Source of the DNA: G963691835 sp963691835
GTDB lineage: Bacteria > Pseudomonadota > Alphaproteobacteria > Thalassobaculales > Thalassobaculaceae
Direction of reading: 5' to 3'
Assembly (NCBI GenBank): GCA_963691835.1
Contig: OY829383.1
Location: forward strand, 4,464,001 to 4,528,000
Length of the DNA stretch: 64,000 bases
Shown: positions 33,273 to 42,146 of the stretch, piece after piece
How positions within the stretch are numbered: position 1 is the stretch's first letter
Layout of the letters: every line of letters starts with the position of its first letter
The notes under the pieces: generated by a model
What the model saw: only the letters and a program-made list of their open reading frames with translations
The model's database searches: none
Told to the model about the DNA's origin: nothing
Made by a program: the position numbers and the translations under genes

Positions 33273-34618
33273 TCATTCGGCCGGGCGAACGCGGCTTCCA
33301 TTTCGCGGCGGACGCCGACGGCGTGGTCTGTCTCGTCGATAACCACGTCCGTCCATTTCAGGCGCTCGCCCTCGGCGACGTCGCGGGTGAGCTTGACGTT
33401 GTGGGCGAGGCCCAGCGGCAGATAGCCTTCCGCCAGGGACGCGTCGGCCGCTGTCTGCTTGCCCCAGACACAGAAGCCGCCCTCCCCGTCCAGCATTTCG
33501 CCGGACTTGAGCGGCCGCTTCGCCGTCGCCACCACGTCGGAGCGGAAGCCTGTCGGGCTGCCCGTCGGTTCCCCCCTGAGCGCGGCACTCGCGACCGAGA
33601 TCCCAAGCTCCAGGCCGATCATATGAGTCGGACGGTACAGTGCGGCGTACCGGAAGCTGCTGTCGGGGAGCATCGAGTATTCCTCGAAGCAGTACGTCGC
33701 GTAGTCCGTCTCCCCCTCGATCACCACGTAGGTGCCGTACTGGATGTGATGCTCCACCGGCGTGCCGTCGCGGTTGAGGGAGGAGACCACCTCCGTCGTC
33801 CCCTCATGGCTGACGGTACCGCCCGCGGAGGCGGGCTTGCAGACCTCCGCCAGCGCGTAGGCGGACGCGGCCGGGAAGCCGAGGCCATCCGGTTGCGGTG
33901 TGAGGCCGGTGGCGTTGCAGACCGCCGACATCTCGATGCCGGACTTCGTCCCGTCGATGAAGCTGTTGAACATCTTCGGGTTCAGGCGCCCGCGTTTGAC
34001 GACCTCCAGGTCCCAGCCGAAATAGTCCCAGACCGTATCGGGGGTGGAGCGATGGTATTCCGGCAGATACCGGGTCCCCTTGCCCGCCGTGATCACCTTG
34101 AAGCCGCACGCGCGGGCCCAATCCACATGCTCCGCGATGAGAGCGGGCTGGTCACCCCAGGCAAGGCTGTAGACGACGCCCGCCTGTTCCGCCTTCCGGG
34201 CCAGAATGGGTCCAGCGACGACATCCGCCTCCACGTTGACCATGACCACATGCTTGCCGTTGGCGATACCGGCGAGACAGTGGCGGATGCCCGCAGCGGG
34301 ATCGCCCGTCGCCTCAATCAGCACATCCAGATGCGGGTTCCCGATCAGCCCCATCGCATCGTCAGTGACGAAAGTGGAGCCATGGGCGACCGCGTCGTCG
34401 AAGGACGTGGCGGCATAACGCTCCGCCTCCCACCCGATACGGTCGAGCGTCTCCTTCGCCTTGGCCGGCATCAGGTCCGCGATGCCGAGGACATGAGTCC
34501 CCTTGGTCAGGCGGGCCTGGGCGAGATACATCGCACCGAACTTGCCGGCACCGATAATCCCAACCCGGACAGGCCGCCCCTCTTCCGCGCGTTTCTCCAG
34601 CATCCGAGACAGGTTCAT
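33257..34618 (-). CDS. NAD(P)-dependent oxidoreductase with C-terminal SAF domain
   Basis: About 453 residues. The N-terminal Rossmann fold is RPVRVGIIGAGKFGAMYLAQ, with LDVLIEATGDPAAGIRHCLAGIANGKHVVMVNVEADVV resembling homoserine dehydrogenase-type proteins. The C-terminal third, from about RPLKSGEMLDGEGGF, is a SAF domain (also in flagellar FlgA and sialic acid synthases). The exact reaction is unknown. The start at 34618 is chosen because GGGAGG lies 8 nt before it. It is the last gene of the leftward amide-hydrolase group, 75 bp after the carbamoylase gene. Confidence 0.82.
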   Translation of the reverse strand: MNLSRMLEKRAEEGRPVRVGIIGAGKFGAMYLAQARLTKGTHVLGIADLMPAKAKETLDRIGWEAERYAATSFDDAVAHGSTFVTDDAMGLIGNPHLDVLIEATGDPAAGIRHCLAGIANGKHVVMVNVEADVVAGPILARKAEQAGVVYSLAWGDQPALIAEHVDWARACGFKVITAGKGTRYLPEYHRSTPDTVWDYFGWDLEVVKRGRLNPKMFNSFIDGTKSGIEMSAVCNATGLTPQPDGLGFPAASAYALAEVCKPASAGGTVSHEGTTEVVSSLNRDGTPVEHHIQYGTYVVIEGETDYATYCFEEYSMLPDSSFRYAALYRPTHMIGLELGISVASAALRGEPTGSPTGFRSDVVATAKRPLKSGEMLDGEGGFCVWGKQTAADASLAEGYLPLGLAHNVKLTRDVAEGERLKWTDVVIDETDHAVGVRREMEAAFARPNEAAAE

Positions 34619-34693
34619 GCGCATATCCTCCCGTGGCGCCGTCTTATGCGGCGCTCAATCGTTTATCGGCCAAACGGTCTTGGCGGCGGGCGC

Positions 34694-35641
34694 CTACTCC
34701 GCCGCGTCCGCGAGATCGGCTGGCAGTTCCACACCGGTCTGGCTCGCGATGATGCCGTAATGCTCCACCCGGCGGTGCCGCGCGAAGTTGAAGACGGTCT
34801 GCTTGCCCATATTCGCGAGATCCAGGTCGCAGGAATAGGTGATCAGCTCATCATCCAGGCTCGACGCCAAGGCGACGATCTCGCCGGATGGCTGGATGAT
34901 GCAGGACCCGCCGATCAGCATGCAGCCATCCTCGATGCCCGCCTTGGCGACACCGACAACGAAGGCCGAGTTCATGTAGGCGTTGGCCTGCATGGTCAGG
35001 TGGTTGTGGAACATGCGGAGGTGGTTCGGCTCCGGCGCTGAGGTGTTCACGTCCGGCGTATTGTAGCCGAGCATGATGACCTCCGCTCCCTTCAGGCTCA
35101 TGACCCGGTAGGTCTCCGGCCAGCGGCGGTCGTTGCAGATCGCCATGCCCATCACGCCATTGTTCATGCGCCATACGCCAAAGCCGAGATCGCCGGGCTC
35201 GAAATACCGCTTCTCAAGATGCTGCCAGGGGCGCTGAGGCTCGTACTCCGCGTGACCCGGCAGGTGAACCTTGCGGTACTTGCCGACGATCTTGCCTTCG
35301 CCGTCCACAAGGATCGCGGTGTTGAAACGGTGCCCGTCCGGCGTCAGCTCCGCGTAGCCGAGGTAGAAGCCGATGTTGTGCTTCTTAGCCTCGTCGAACA
35401 GCGGCATCGTCTCTGCCGACGGCATCTCGCGCTCGTAGTGGTGGTCCATCTTGGAGATATCTTCCTCGTAGTAGCGCGGGAAGAACGTGGTCAGCGCCAA
35501 CTCGGGGAAGACAACAAGATCGCAACCCCGGCCGGCTGCCTGGCGCATCATGTCCACCATACGGGCAACAGCACTCGCGCGGCTCTCATCGGGCGCGATC
35601 GGACCCATCTGGGCGGCGCCAATGGTGACGATACGGCTCAT
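34694..35641 (-). CDS. N-carbamoyl-D-amino-acid hydrolase (nitrilase superfamily)
   Basis: 315 residues, very close in layout to known D-carbamoylases (EC 3.5.1.77). The nitrilase triad is Glu47 (VFPELALTTFFPR), Lys124 (KYRKVHLPGH) and Cys169 (AICNDRRWPE). The segment HLEKRYFEPGDLGF and the end NFARHRRVEHYG are also characteristic. The enzyme removes the carbamoyl group from N-carbamoyl amino acids, giving the amino acid, CO2 and ammonia, and acts after a hydantoinase. A dihydropyrimidinase/hydantoinase gene lies in the same leftward group, separated only by the hydrolase-like lipoprotein gene. Stereospecificity is inferred from family similarity. Confidence 0.88.
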   Translation of the reverse strand: MSRIVTIGAAQMGPIAPDESRASAVARMVDMMRQAAGRGCDLVVFPELALTTFFPRYYEEDISKMDHHYEREMPSAETMPLFDEAKKHNIGFYLGYAELTPDGHRFNTAILVDGEGKIVGKYRKVHLPGHAEYEPQRPWQHLEKRYFEPGDLGFGVWRMNNGVMGMAICNDRRWPETYRVMSLKGAEVIMLGYNTPDVNTSAPEPNHLRMFHNHLTMQANAYMNSAFVVGVAKAGIEDGCMLIGGSCIIQPSGEIVALASSLDDELITYSCDLDLANMGKQTVFNFARHRRVEHYGIIASQTGVELPADLADAAE

Positions 35642-35693
35642 GGCAAATCTCCTTCGACGAACGGTGCCGGTTCTTGGGGTTGGGTCATTCGTA

Positions 35694-37637
35694 TCACAGG
35701 TTGTCGGGCTTCCGGTATGTCGTCCATCCGGTCAGGCGGCCGTCCTCTGCCGCGTCAAGGTAGATGCCGTCCCGCCAGCGGTAGAGCGTGGAGCAAGAGA
35801 TCTCCGGAACGCGCTGGTCGCGGATACAAAACCGCCCGTCTTCTTCAACTTTCCACCGCCCTGTAAAGCGCTGGGCACGCCCCCCGGCGGAGGCGTCGCG
35901 CCCGACATAACGGCCGTCCTCAGCGTAGCGGATCTGGGCCGTGTAGCCGCCTTCGTAGCTCGTCATGGTTTCGATGCGATTAATCAGCAGCGCCCTGACC
36001 GCTTCCGCGTCGAGACGGCGATCGGCGGCGCGGGGAATATCCTCGACCGTCATCAGCGCGCGGTGATCGTCTGCCCCCGGGACCACGCAGGTGGCAGCGG
36101 AATCCGGGTCAGCGTCAAAGAGATAAGTCCGGATGCAGTCGCCCCACCCGTAGTCGAAGCCAACCGTCCAGGCGCCATAATGCCCGCTGGCATAGCTCGG
36201 ATTGTCGAGGACGAGACCATCCAAGTTGACCCGGGACAAGGCTTCTCGAACCCCACCCCCTCTGTCATCCCGTGCTGGTTCGTCGTTTGTCGCCACATCC
36301 GCGCCCGATTCCGGATCGCCCGTGAACAGAGCGATGACAAGCCGTGTGCCGCGGACATTCTCAATCAACCCGGCGAGCTCCAAGTTGTTGAGGAACCGGG
36401 TGCCCGCCGCCCGGCGCCGGTTGTACCGGGTTGCAAACCGGCCTGCCGCCGCCGGGGCGGCCGCGATGATACCGTCGAAACCGTGGGCAGGCTCTGTCGC
36501 CGCGACAAGGGCGATCCAGGCGCCCATACCCTGCCCGGCCACGAACACGCGCCGGTACCCTTGTTGCCGGTAGCCATCCGCCACCTGCCGGAGATAGAGC
36601 GGGTATCCGGCCACACGGACCCGATGGGAGGGATAGTTCAGCCGGACGATATCCAGCCCCGCCTCATTCATCCGTCTGAGGTAGGGCGGCACGTGCCGGG
36701 TTGTCTGGATCAGGCGGCCCGGGTCGTAGCCCGGAAGATAGAGAACGATCCCTTCTGCTTGATCGGGACCGATCAGCTCCGTGCTTTCAGCGGTCGGCGT
36801 GTCGAGCCAGTCGCTTTGCAGCAGGAAGGCGCCCGGCTGGCGCCAAACGATCTCACCCCGGTACGCGAAGACCCAGCAGCGCTGCCCTTCGCCCAAGGGC
36901 CGTCCGCAACTCTCAAGCCACGTCGGCAGATCCTCTTCGGCGCATCCATCCCGGTCGCACCACGTCGCCTCCGACCAGTCCCCTTCCGTGGAAACCAGGA
37001 AGAAACCAGGGCTGGGGGCGGCAAGATACTCCTCAAAATGCTGGCGGGTCAGCTTTGTGAACAAGACATCGCCAGCCCCGATATCCGCTGCGACCTTCGA
37101 CAGATCAAAGCCACCGCCCGGAACACCAAGGGGGGTGGGGCGGGCTCGGGACGGTCTTGACCGGGGCAGCGGCACCGCAGCGTCCGTATCCTCGAAACTG
37201 TCGCCATCCGTCTCCGGCTCAATTGCGACCGGATCGGCAACCCGGCTTCCCGGAATGCTCGGGTCCGACTGAACGTTTGTCCGGCCACGCGCCGAGCCCG
37301 CCGCCACGGCGACCGGTGGCGCAGATGGGCTCGATGGCCCGGCGTTGGGATTTGATGATCCCACCGGTTGCGCGGACTCGGCATTAACCGTCTCTGAGGG
37401 GGCGTCGCCGGAATTCGGTGCCGGGGCCCCGTCCGTCGACGTCTCACCCTCCACGTCCACCTGCAATCCGAGCGCCGCCAGGGTTGGCGGATTCTCGATG
37501 ATCTCCCTGAGATCGGCGATCTTGAGGTCCTCACCGGTCGCCTTGCAGCCGGACAGAAGTGCCACGCACAGCAGCATCGCCACTGTGGCGCCACATCGCG
37601 TCACACCTTGCCCGGCCTGCTGAAACAGAGCCCTCAC
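35694..37637 (-). CDS. Lipoprotein with alpha/beta-hydrolase-like domain lacking the serine nucleophile
   Basis: About 647 residues. GTG at 37637 follows GGAGG by five bases and avoids overlap with the upstream hydantoinase gene. The N-terminus is a lipoprotein signal with lipobox LLSGC (Cys31), so it is anchored in an envelope membrane. A Pro/Ser/Asp-rich linker follows (about 65-165). An alpha/beta-hydrolase-like core lies near residues 295-480: IVLYLPGYDPG, then the elbow VFVAGQGMGAW, where the expected Gly-x-Ser-x-Gly is GQGMG (about 368-372), leaving no serine nucleophile. The C-terminal 100 residues form a separate small domain (TAQIRYAEDGRYVGRD, CSTLYRWRDGIYLD). It lies between the hydantoinase and carbamoylase genes on the same strand. 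Confidence 0.7.
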   Translation of the reverse strand: MRALFQQAGQGVTRCGATVAMLLCVALLSGCKATGEDLKIADLREIIENPPTLAALGLQVDVEGETSTDGAPAPNSGDAPSETVNAESAQPVGSSNPNAGPSSPSAPPVAVAAGSARGRTNVQSDPSIPGSRVADPVAIEPETDGDSFEDTDAAVPLPRSRPSRARPTPLGVPGGGFDLSKVAADIGAGDVLFTKLTRQHFEEYLAAPSPGFFLVSTEGDWSEATWCDRDGCAEEDLPTWLESCGRPLGEGQRCWVFAYRGEIVWRQPGAFLLQSDWLDTPTAESTELIGPDQAEGIVLYLPGYDPGRLIQTTRHVPPYLRRMNEAGLDIVRLNYPSHRVRVAGYPLYLRQVADGYRQQGYRRVFVAGQGMGAWIALVAATEPAHGFDGIIAAAPAAAGRFATRYNRRRAAGTRFLNNLELAGLIENVRGTRLVIALFTGDPESGADVATNDEPARDDRGGGVREALSRVNLDGLVLDNPSYASGHYGAWTVGFDYGWGDCIRTYLFDADPDSAATCVVPGADDHRALMTVEDIPRAADRRLDAEAVRALLINRIETMTSYEGGYTAQIRYAEDGRYVGRDASAGGRAQRFTGRWKVEEDGRFCIRDQRVPEISCSTLYRWRDGIYLDAAEDGRLTGWTTYRKPDNL

Positions 37638-37668
37638 ACCGGCCTCCGGCGATCGATCAAGGCCGGTC

Positions 37669-39120
37669 TCAGACGAGCTCTCCGGAGACCGGGTTGAACG
37701 GGGTCGGGAAAACGCCGCGCGGAGCGATGTAGTCGTAAGGATCCCGTGCGATGAAGCGGCCCCAGCCGGGCTCCGCGTCCACCTCTCCATCATTCCAGAT
37801 GACACGGCCGCGCGAGATCGTCGTCACCGGCCAGCCGGTCAGCGTCTTGCCTTCGTAGGGCGTGTAGTCCGTATCGTGGTGGAGCTTGTCCTGAGTCACT
37901 GTCACCGCTTTCTCCGCATCCCAGATGACGATGTCGGCGTCGGCACCGACGGACACGGTCCCTTTCTTGGGATAGAGGCCGAACAGCTTGGCCGCGTTCG
38001 CCGAAGTGATCGCGACGAAGGTCTGGAGGTCGATGCGTCCCGTCGCCACGCCTTCCGAGAAGACGATCGGCATCCGGGTCTCAAGCCCGGGCACGCCGTT
38101 GGCAATCTGGTTGAATGGCGCGTTGTCGCCCGCCCAAAACTTTCCGTCAGGGGTGTGCACGTTGTAGGGCGCATGGTCCGAGGTCACGACGCCAAGCGTC
38201 CCAGAGCGGATGTAGGACCACAGAGCCGACTGATGCTCTTCGGTCCTGGGCGCGGGAGAGCAGAGGGCCTTCGCCCCCTCCCGGCTCGGCTTGTCGAGAT
38301 CATCTTCCGTCAGCACGAAGTACTGCGGGCAGGTCTCGGCGAAGATCTTCAGCCCGCGTTGCTGGGCCCTCCGGATCTCCTCCGCCGCTTCGGCACAGGT
38401 GACGTGGAAGATCTGGATCGGCTGGTCCATCAGTTCCGCCAACGCGATGATCCGGTGAACGGCCTCGCGTTCAACCACCGGGGGCTTGCACCAGGCGTGA
38501 TACTTGGTGCCGGTCAGTCCGGCGGCGAGCAGCTTGTCGGTCATGTACATGATCGCGTCGTGGTTCTCCGCGTGTACTGTGACCAGCGCCTCGTTGGATC
38601 TCGCGACCTCAAAAATTCTCAATATTTCAGAATCATCGACGCGATTCTTCGGGTAAGTCATGAAGAGTTTGAGCGATCGGTGCCCCTCCCCGATCAACCC
38701 AGGGAGCTCGGAGACGACGGCGTCACTCGGATCATTGATGATCAGGTGGAAGGAATAGTCGATGCAGGCCTTCTTCGCCTTCTCGTGATAGTCCCGCAGC
38801 ATCGGCGTGATGGTGCTGCCCTTCTCCTGGGGGCAGAAGCAGATGATCGATGTGGTGCCCCCGCAAGCCGCCGAGCGGGTCCCGCTCTCGAAGGTCTCCG
38901 CGTTCTTACCACCGGTGCTGGACGGCTGTTCAATGTGGCAATGGCTGTCGACACCACCCGGCATCACGTAGCGGCCGGACGCGTCGATCTCGCGATCGGC
39001 ACCCGACAGGCTTTCGGCAATCGCGACGACGCGCCCATCGCGAATGCCCACGTCGGCCTTCACCATGTCGGCTGCATTGACGACGGTGCCGCCTTTGATG
39101 ATCAGATCGTATTCACTCAC
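37669..39120 (-). CDS. hydA: Dihydropyrimidinase / D-hydantoinase
   Basis: 483 residues of the cyclic amidohydrolase superfamily. GTG at 39120 is chosen for the GGGGGA upstream and the family-like start SEYDLIIKGGTVVNAADMVK. Binuclear metal ligands: His60 and His62 (GGVDSHCHIEQ), the carbamylated Lys151 (RSLKLFMTYP), His183 (VTVHAENHD), and the aspartate in VTSDHAPYN. It hydrolyses 5,6-dihydropyrimidines or hydantoins to N-carbamoyl acids. It follows the ATZ/TRZ amidohydrolase gene by 49 bp on the same strand; the carbamoylase lies downstream, so the order fits ring opening then decarbamoylation. Confidence 0.9.
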   Translation of the reverse strand: MSEYDLIIKGGTVVNAADMVKADVGIRDGRVVAIAESLSGADREIDASGRYVMPGGVDSHCHIEQPSSTGGKNAETFESGTRSAACGGTTSIICFCPQEKGSTITPMLRDYHEKAKKACIDYSFHLIINDPSDAVVSELPGLIGEGHRSLKLFMTYPKNRVDDSEILRIFEVARSNEALVTVHAENHDAIMYMTDKLLAAGLTGTKYHAWCKPPVVEREAVHRIIALAELMDQPIQIFHVTCAEAAEEIRRAQQRGLKIFAETCPQYFVLTEDDLDKPSREGAKALCSPAPRTEEHQSALWSYIRSGTLGVVTSDHAPYNVHTPDGKFWAGDNAPFNQIANGVPGLETRMPIVFSEGVATGRIDLQTFVAITSANAAKLFGLYPKKGTVSVGADADIVIWDAEKAVTVTQDKLHHDTDYTPYEGKTLTGWPVTTISRGRVIWNDGEVDAEPGWGRFIARDPYDYIAPRGVFPTPFNPVSGELV

Positions 39121-39169
39121 GATCGTCCCCCTTGTGATCGAACGTTCAAATGCCGGATTTGGGTCGAGC

Positions 39170-40627
39170 TTACTCGGCTGCGGAGGCAAGGACCATGGGC
39201 GCCATCTCGTCGATGGACCGGTTGGCCCAGTCCCTCTGGCGGACACCCGCGACGGTCACTTGCTGCATCTCGTTTAGCTTAGCCCCTGTCGCTTCGATAT
39301 CGACGGTAAGGACCTGTCCGTCGTCCACGACCTGCCGGCCGTCGACCCAAACATCCTTCACCGCCCGGTCGCCCGCGGAATACAAGAGGCTCCGGATCGG
39401 GTCCCTAAGGGGCTGCATGCAGGGGTTGGTCGCATCGACCAGGACGACGTCCGCCTTCGCACCCGGGATCAGTTTGCCGATGTCGGTGCGCCCGATTGCC
39501 GCCGCTCCGCCGACGGTTGCGGCGTTGAAGATCTGCTCCGTCGTCGCGTTGGTGAAGTCACCGGCCATAAGGCGGCCTGCGATCATCGCGACCTCCATCT
39601 CATGCAGGAAGTTGTGGGGGAAGGTGTCCGTCCCCAAACCAAGCGGGATCCCCGCATCCATGTACCGGCCGATATGGTTGAGCGCGATGCCCCGGCGCCA
39701 GAAAACGTTCGGGCAGTGGGCGACGGCGGCACCCGACCGGACAAGACGGCCGAAGTCATCGGCCTGCGGCCAGTGCAGCCAGGGATGGTCGTTCAGGAAG
39801 ATGCCGTGGGCGACGATCGTGCCCTCGCTCAACACACCGATATCGTCGAGCCACTCAATCGGCGTCATGCCATGACGGCGGGTCATTTCGTTGAACTCGA
39901 CAACGCTTTGGGCCGCATGGATCTGCATGGTGATCCCGCGCCGGTCGGCTTCTGCTTTGCTTTCTTTGATCAATTCCGCCGTGCAGGTATCGATCTGAGC
40001 AGGCCCGACCATGCCGGAAAGACGGCCGGAGGGGTGCGCATCCGCCGCGTCCACGGTCGCCATCGCCGCCTCCATCGCCCGCTCACCCGCCGCTGGGTCC
40101 CAATCATAGACAACCGAGTGTCCGTCTTTGGTGGTCCAGGTCGCCGACCGGTACATGGGGCACAGTACGCCCCGGATGCCGGTCTCAGCGATCTCGTCCA
40201 CCCACGTGTCACGATTGCCGGACAGGTCGCAGAACGTGGTCACACCGGACTTCAGCATCTCCCAGACCGCAAACCGGGTGGCATAGGTCGCGCCCTCCGG
40301 CAGCATCCGGAAGACCGGCATGTATTCGTATAGGGACGATTGTCCCAGTCTGGGGCTGCCCAGCTCCTCATTCAGGCCCTTGTTGCCGGGTTCCGAGGAC
40401 GGGTGGGAGTGGATGTCGACCAATCCAGGAAGCACGATTCGTCCGGTACCGTCGACGACTCTGTCCGCATCTCCTGAGTAACCATCGCCAACGTGAACTA
40501 TGCCCTCACCCGAGAACGCGACATCGACCCCCTTCCGGTAGACATGGCGGCCGCCGTTCGGCGCATCCTCGTCCACTTCCCAGGCCACCACCCAGTCGGC
40601 ATTCTTGATCAGGGTCGTACCGGTCAC
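39170..40627 (-). CDS. Amidohydrolase family protein, ATZ/TRZ/cytosine deaminase type
   Basis: 485 residues. Metal ligands are His73 and His75 (LVDIHSHPSSE), a histidine in ITMQIHAAQSV, a histidine in TIVAHGIFLND and an aspartate in GLGTDTFPHN, matching the mononuclear chlorohydrolase/deaminase subgroup. These enzymes remove amino, chloro or similar groups from N-heterocycles such as cytosine, guanine, triazines or isoxanthopterin. It is the first gene of the leftward group and would supply the heterocycle to the hydantoinase. A Fur/Zur-type gene diverges from it at 40729. TGG-rich leader; ATG 40627 is retained. Confidence 0.87.
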   Translation of the reverse strand: MTGTTLIKNADWVVAWEVDEDAPNGGRHVYRKGVDVAFSGEGIVHVGDGYSGDADRVVDGTGRIVLPGLVDIHSHPSSEPGNKGLNEELGSPRLGQSSLYEYMPVFRMLPEGATYATRFAVWEMLKSGVTTFCDLSGNRDTWVDEIAETGIRGVLCPMYRSATWTTKDGHSVVYDWDPAAGERAMEAAMATVDAADAHPSGRLSGMVGPAQIDTCTAELIKESKAEADRRGITMQIHAAQSVVEFNEMTRRHGMTPIEWLDDIGVLSEGTIVAHGIFLNDHPWLHWPQADDFGRLVRSGAAVAHCPNVFWRRGIALNHIGRYMDAGIPLGLGTDTFPHNFLHEMEVAMIAGRLMAGDFTNATTEQIFNAATVGGAAAIGRTDIGKLIPGAKADVVLVDATNPCMQPLRDPIRSLLYSAGDRAVKDVWVDGRQVVDDGQVLTVDIEATGAKLNEMQQVTVAGVRQRDWANRSIDEMAPMVLASAAE

Positions 40628-40728
40628 GACAACTTCCTCCAGACGATGATAAATGAGAGGCTGGAGTTTGGCGAAGTACCGTCATCCCGTCCATGGTATG
40701 TGCGTTCCTCGATGCAGGAGGTCGGCGA

Positions 40729-41151
40729 ATGAAGCTCAACAATCGACTTACGCGGAACCAGACCCTTGTTCGGAAGGCTTTGGCAGACAGCACGAAGCCA
40801 TTGACGGCGTACGCGATCCTGGACCGTTTGCGCGGCAGCGGCGTTCGGGCGCCCGTACAGGTCTACCGGGCGCTGGAACGCCTGGTTGCGATGGGTGAAG
40901 TCCACCGGCTGGAGACACTGAACGCCTATGTCGCCTGCGCGCACGACCACCACGCACCGGGTGCAGCACCCGTTTTTGCGATCTGCCGGGATTGCGGCGA
41001 GGTCGTCGAACTGGATGACCCAGCCCTTCGGGACCGGATCGAGACAATGGCCTCCGATCAGTCGTTTCAGCTCGACATGCCCACACTTGAGCTGCGCGGC
41101 GTCTGCGCGGACTGCTCCGACGACGCGGCCGAACCGGCGACCAAAATCTGA
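40729..41151 (+). CDS. Fur family transcriptional regulator, Zur-like
   Basis: 140 residues. ATG at 40729 is set by GGAGG 7 nt upstream. The Fur-type winged helix is TAYAILDRLRGSGVRAPVQVYRALERLVAMGEVHRLET, followed by the dimerisation domain with histidine-rich ACAHDHHAP and two CxxC pairs (ICRDCGEVVE and GVCADCSDD) that bind structural zinc. This layout fits Zur, the zinc-uptake repressor. It is divergent from the zinc-dependent amidohydrolase group across 101 bp. Its 3' end overlaps the convergent nitronate-monooxygenase-like gene by 85 bp. Confidence 0.85.
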   Translation: MKLNNRLTRNQTLVRKALADSTKPLTAYAILDRLRGSGVRAPVQVYRALERLVAMGEVHRLETLNAYVACAHDHHAPGAAPVFAICRDCGEVVELDDPALRDRIETMASDQSFQLDMPTLELRGVCADCSDDAAEPATKI

Positions 41152-42128
41152 TCCAGGCGTCCGACGGCCTCAGCGGCCTGATCAATCAGCCGGTCCATAA
41201 TGGCGGCCACAGGCTCACGACGGTCCGCGAATACCGCCGCCTGTCCCATCGATAGAATGCCTTTGTTCCAATCACCGGACTCGTAGGCCTCGGTCTGGAG
41301 CGTGCCCCGGACTAGCGGGCGGTAGTGTTCGAAGTCCGTCTCGCCCGCCGCTTCCAGTGCGGCAATCGCGCGTGTCGTTTCGTTCTCCAGTCCCCGAAAA
41401 GTGTTGCGCATGCTGGCCAGCACCGTGATCGACGCGGTCTCATCCGCCGCAACGACCCGGGCCTTCACCTCCGGGTGCGACCAGATCTCGTCAGCGACAA
41501 GCATCCTGGTTCCCATCAGCACACCCTCCGCCCCGAAGCTGAGTGCCGCCGCGATCTGACGCCCGTGGCCAATGCCGCCGCCTAGAACAACCGGAATATC
41601 GACACTTTCCGCCGCCACCAGTCCTTGGACCATGGTGCCGACCATCTTGAGGCCGGGGTGCCCGCCGCACTCCATGCCGACAACGCAAATCGCATCGAGA
41701 TCAAGCTTCCGCGCGGCCGAGACGGCATGCCGAACCGCGGCGACCTTGTGCATGACAACGGCACCTGCCTCCCGGATGGCGGGGATGAGGTGCGCGGGCG
41801 GCTGACCAGCTGTCTCGAAGTGTCGGACACCGGCCTTCAGCGCGATATCGAGATGACCGGCCAGCATCTCGTTCTCTTCGGGCCGCATGGACATGTAGAG
41901 GTTTGCGCCCACCGGCGCGCCACCCGTCAGCTCAAAGGCTTTCGCTACTTCCTCCCGCCATCGCCCCGGATCGCGAAACGTTTTGGCGGTCATGAAGCCC
42001 ATGCCGCCCGCATTGACCGCTGCCGCCGCGTACTCCGCCGTGCCCAGCCACATCAAACCGCCGCACAGGATCGGATGGCGGATGCCAAACACATCCGTGA
42101 TCCTGGTCTTGAACAGTTGATCCCGCAT
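41067..42128 (-). CDS. Nitronate monooxygenase-like NAD(P)H-dependent flavin oxidoreductase
   Basis: About 353 residues of the FMN-dependent NMO/enoyl-ACP reductase II-like family. Features are FGIRHPILCGGLMWLGTAEYAAAAVNAGGMGFM, AICVVGMECGGHPGLK, and the FMN phosphate loop VLGGGIGHGRQIAAALSFGAEGVLMGTRML. Family members oxidise alkyl nitronates or act as quinone reductases. ATG at 42128 has GGGGGG upstream; the longer frame would use TTG. It lies 18 bp after the acyl-CoA synthetase gene and its 3' end overlaps the Fur-like gene tail to tail. Confidence 0.88.
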   Translation of the reverse strand: MRDQLFKTRITDVFGIRHPILCGGLMWLGTAEYAAAAVNAGGMGFMTAKTFRDPGRWREEVAKAFELTGGAPVGANLYMSMRPEENEMLAGHLDIALKAGVRHFETAGQPPAHLIPAIREAGAVVMHKVAAVRHAVSAARKLDLDAICVVGMECGGHPGLKMVGTMVQGLVAAESVDIPVVLGGGIGHGRQIAAALSFGAEGVLMGTRMLVADEIWSHPEVKARVVAADETASITVLASMRNTFRGLENETTRAIAALEAAGETDFEHYRPLVRGTLQTEAYESGDWNKGILSMGQAAVFADRREPVAAIMDRLIDQAAEAVGRLDQILVAGSAASSEQSAQTPRSSSVGMSS

Positions 42129-42146
42129 CCGAAAGCCCCCCAAACG

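Noticed and set aside
33323..35041. 572-codon plus-strand frame
   Set aside because: Antisense to the SAF-domain oxidoreductase and carbamoylase genes, with low-complexity Arg/His/Gly content; a by-product of high GC in third positions.
35487..37160. 557-codon plus-strand frame
   Set aside because: Antisense to the carbamoylase and the lipoprotein genes; no start context or domain.
37638..37805. N-terminal extension of the lipoprotein gene
   Set aside because: It would overlap the hydantoinase gene by 137 bp and hide the lipoprotein signal; the GTG at 37637 has a good ribosome binding site.
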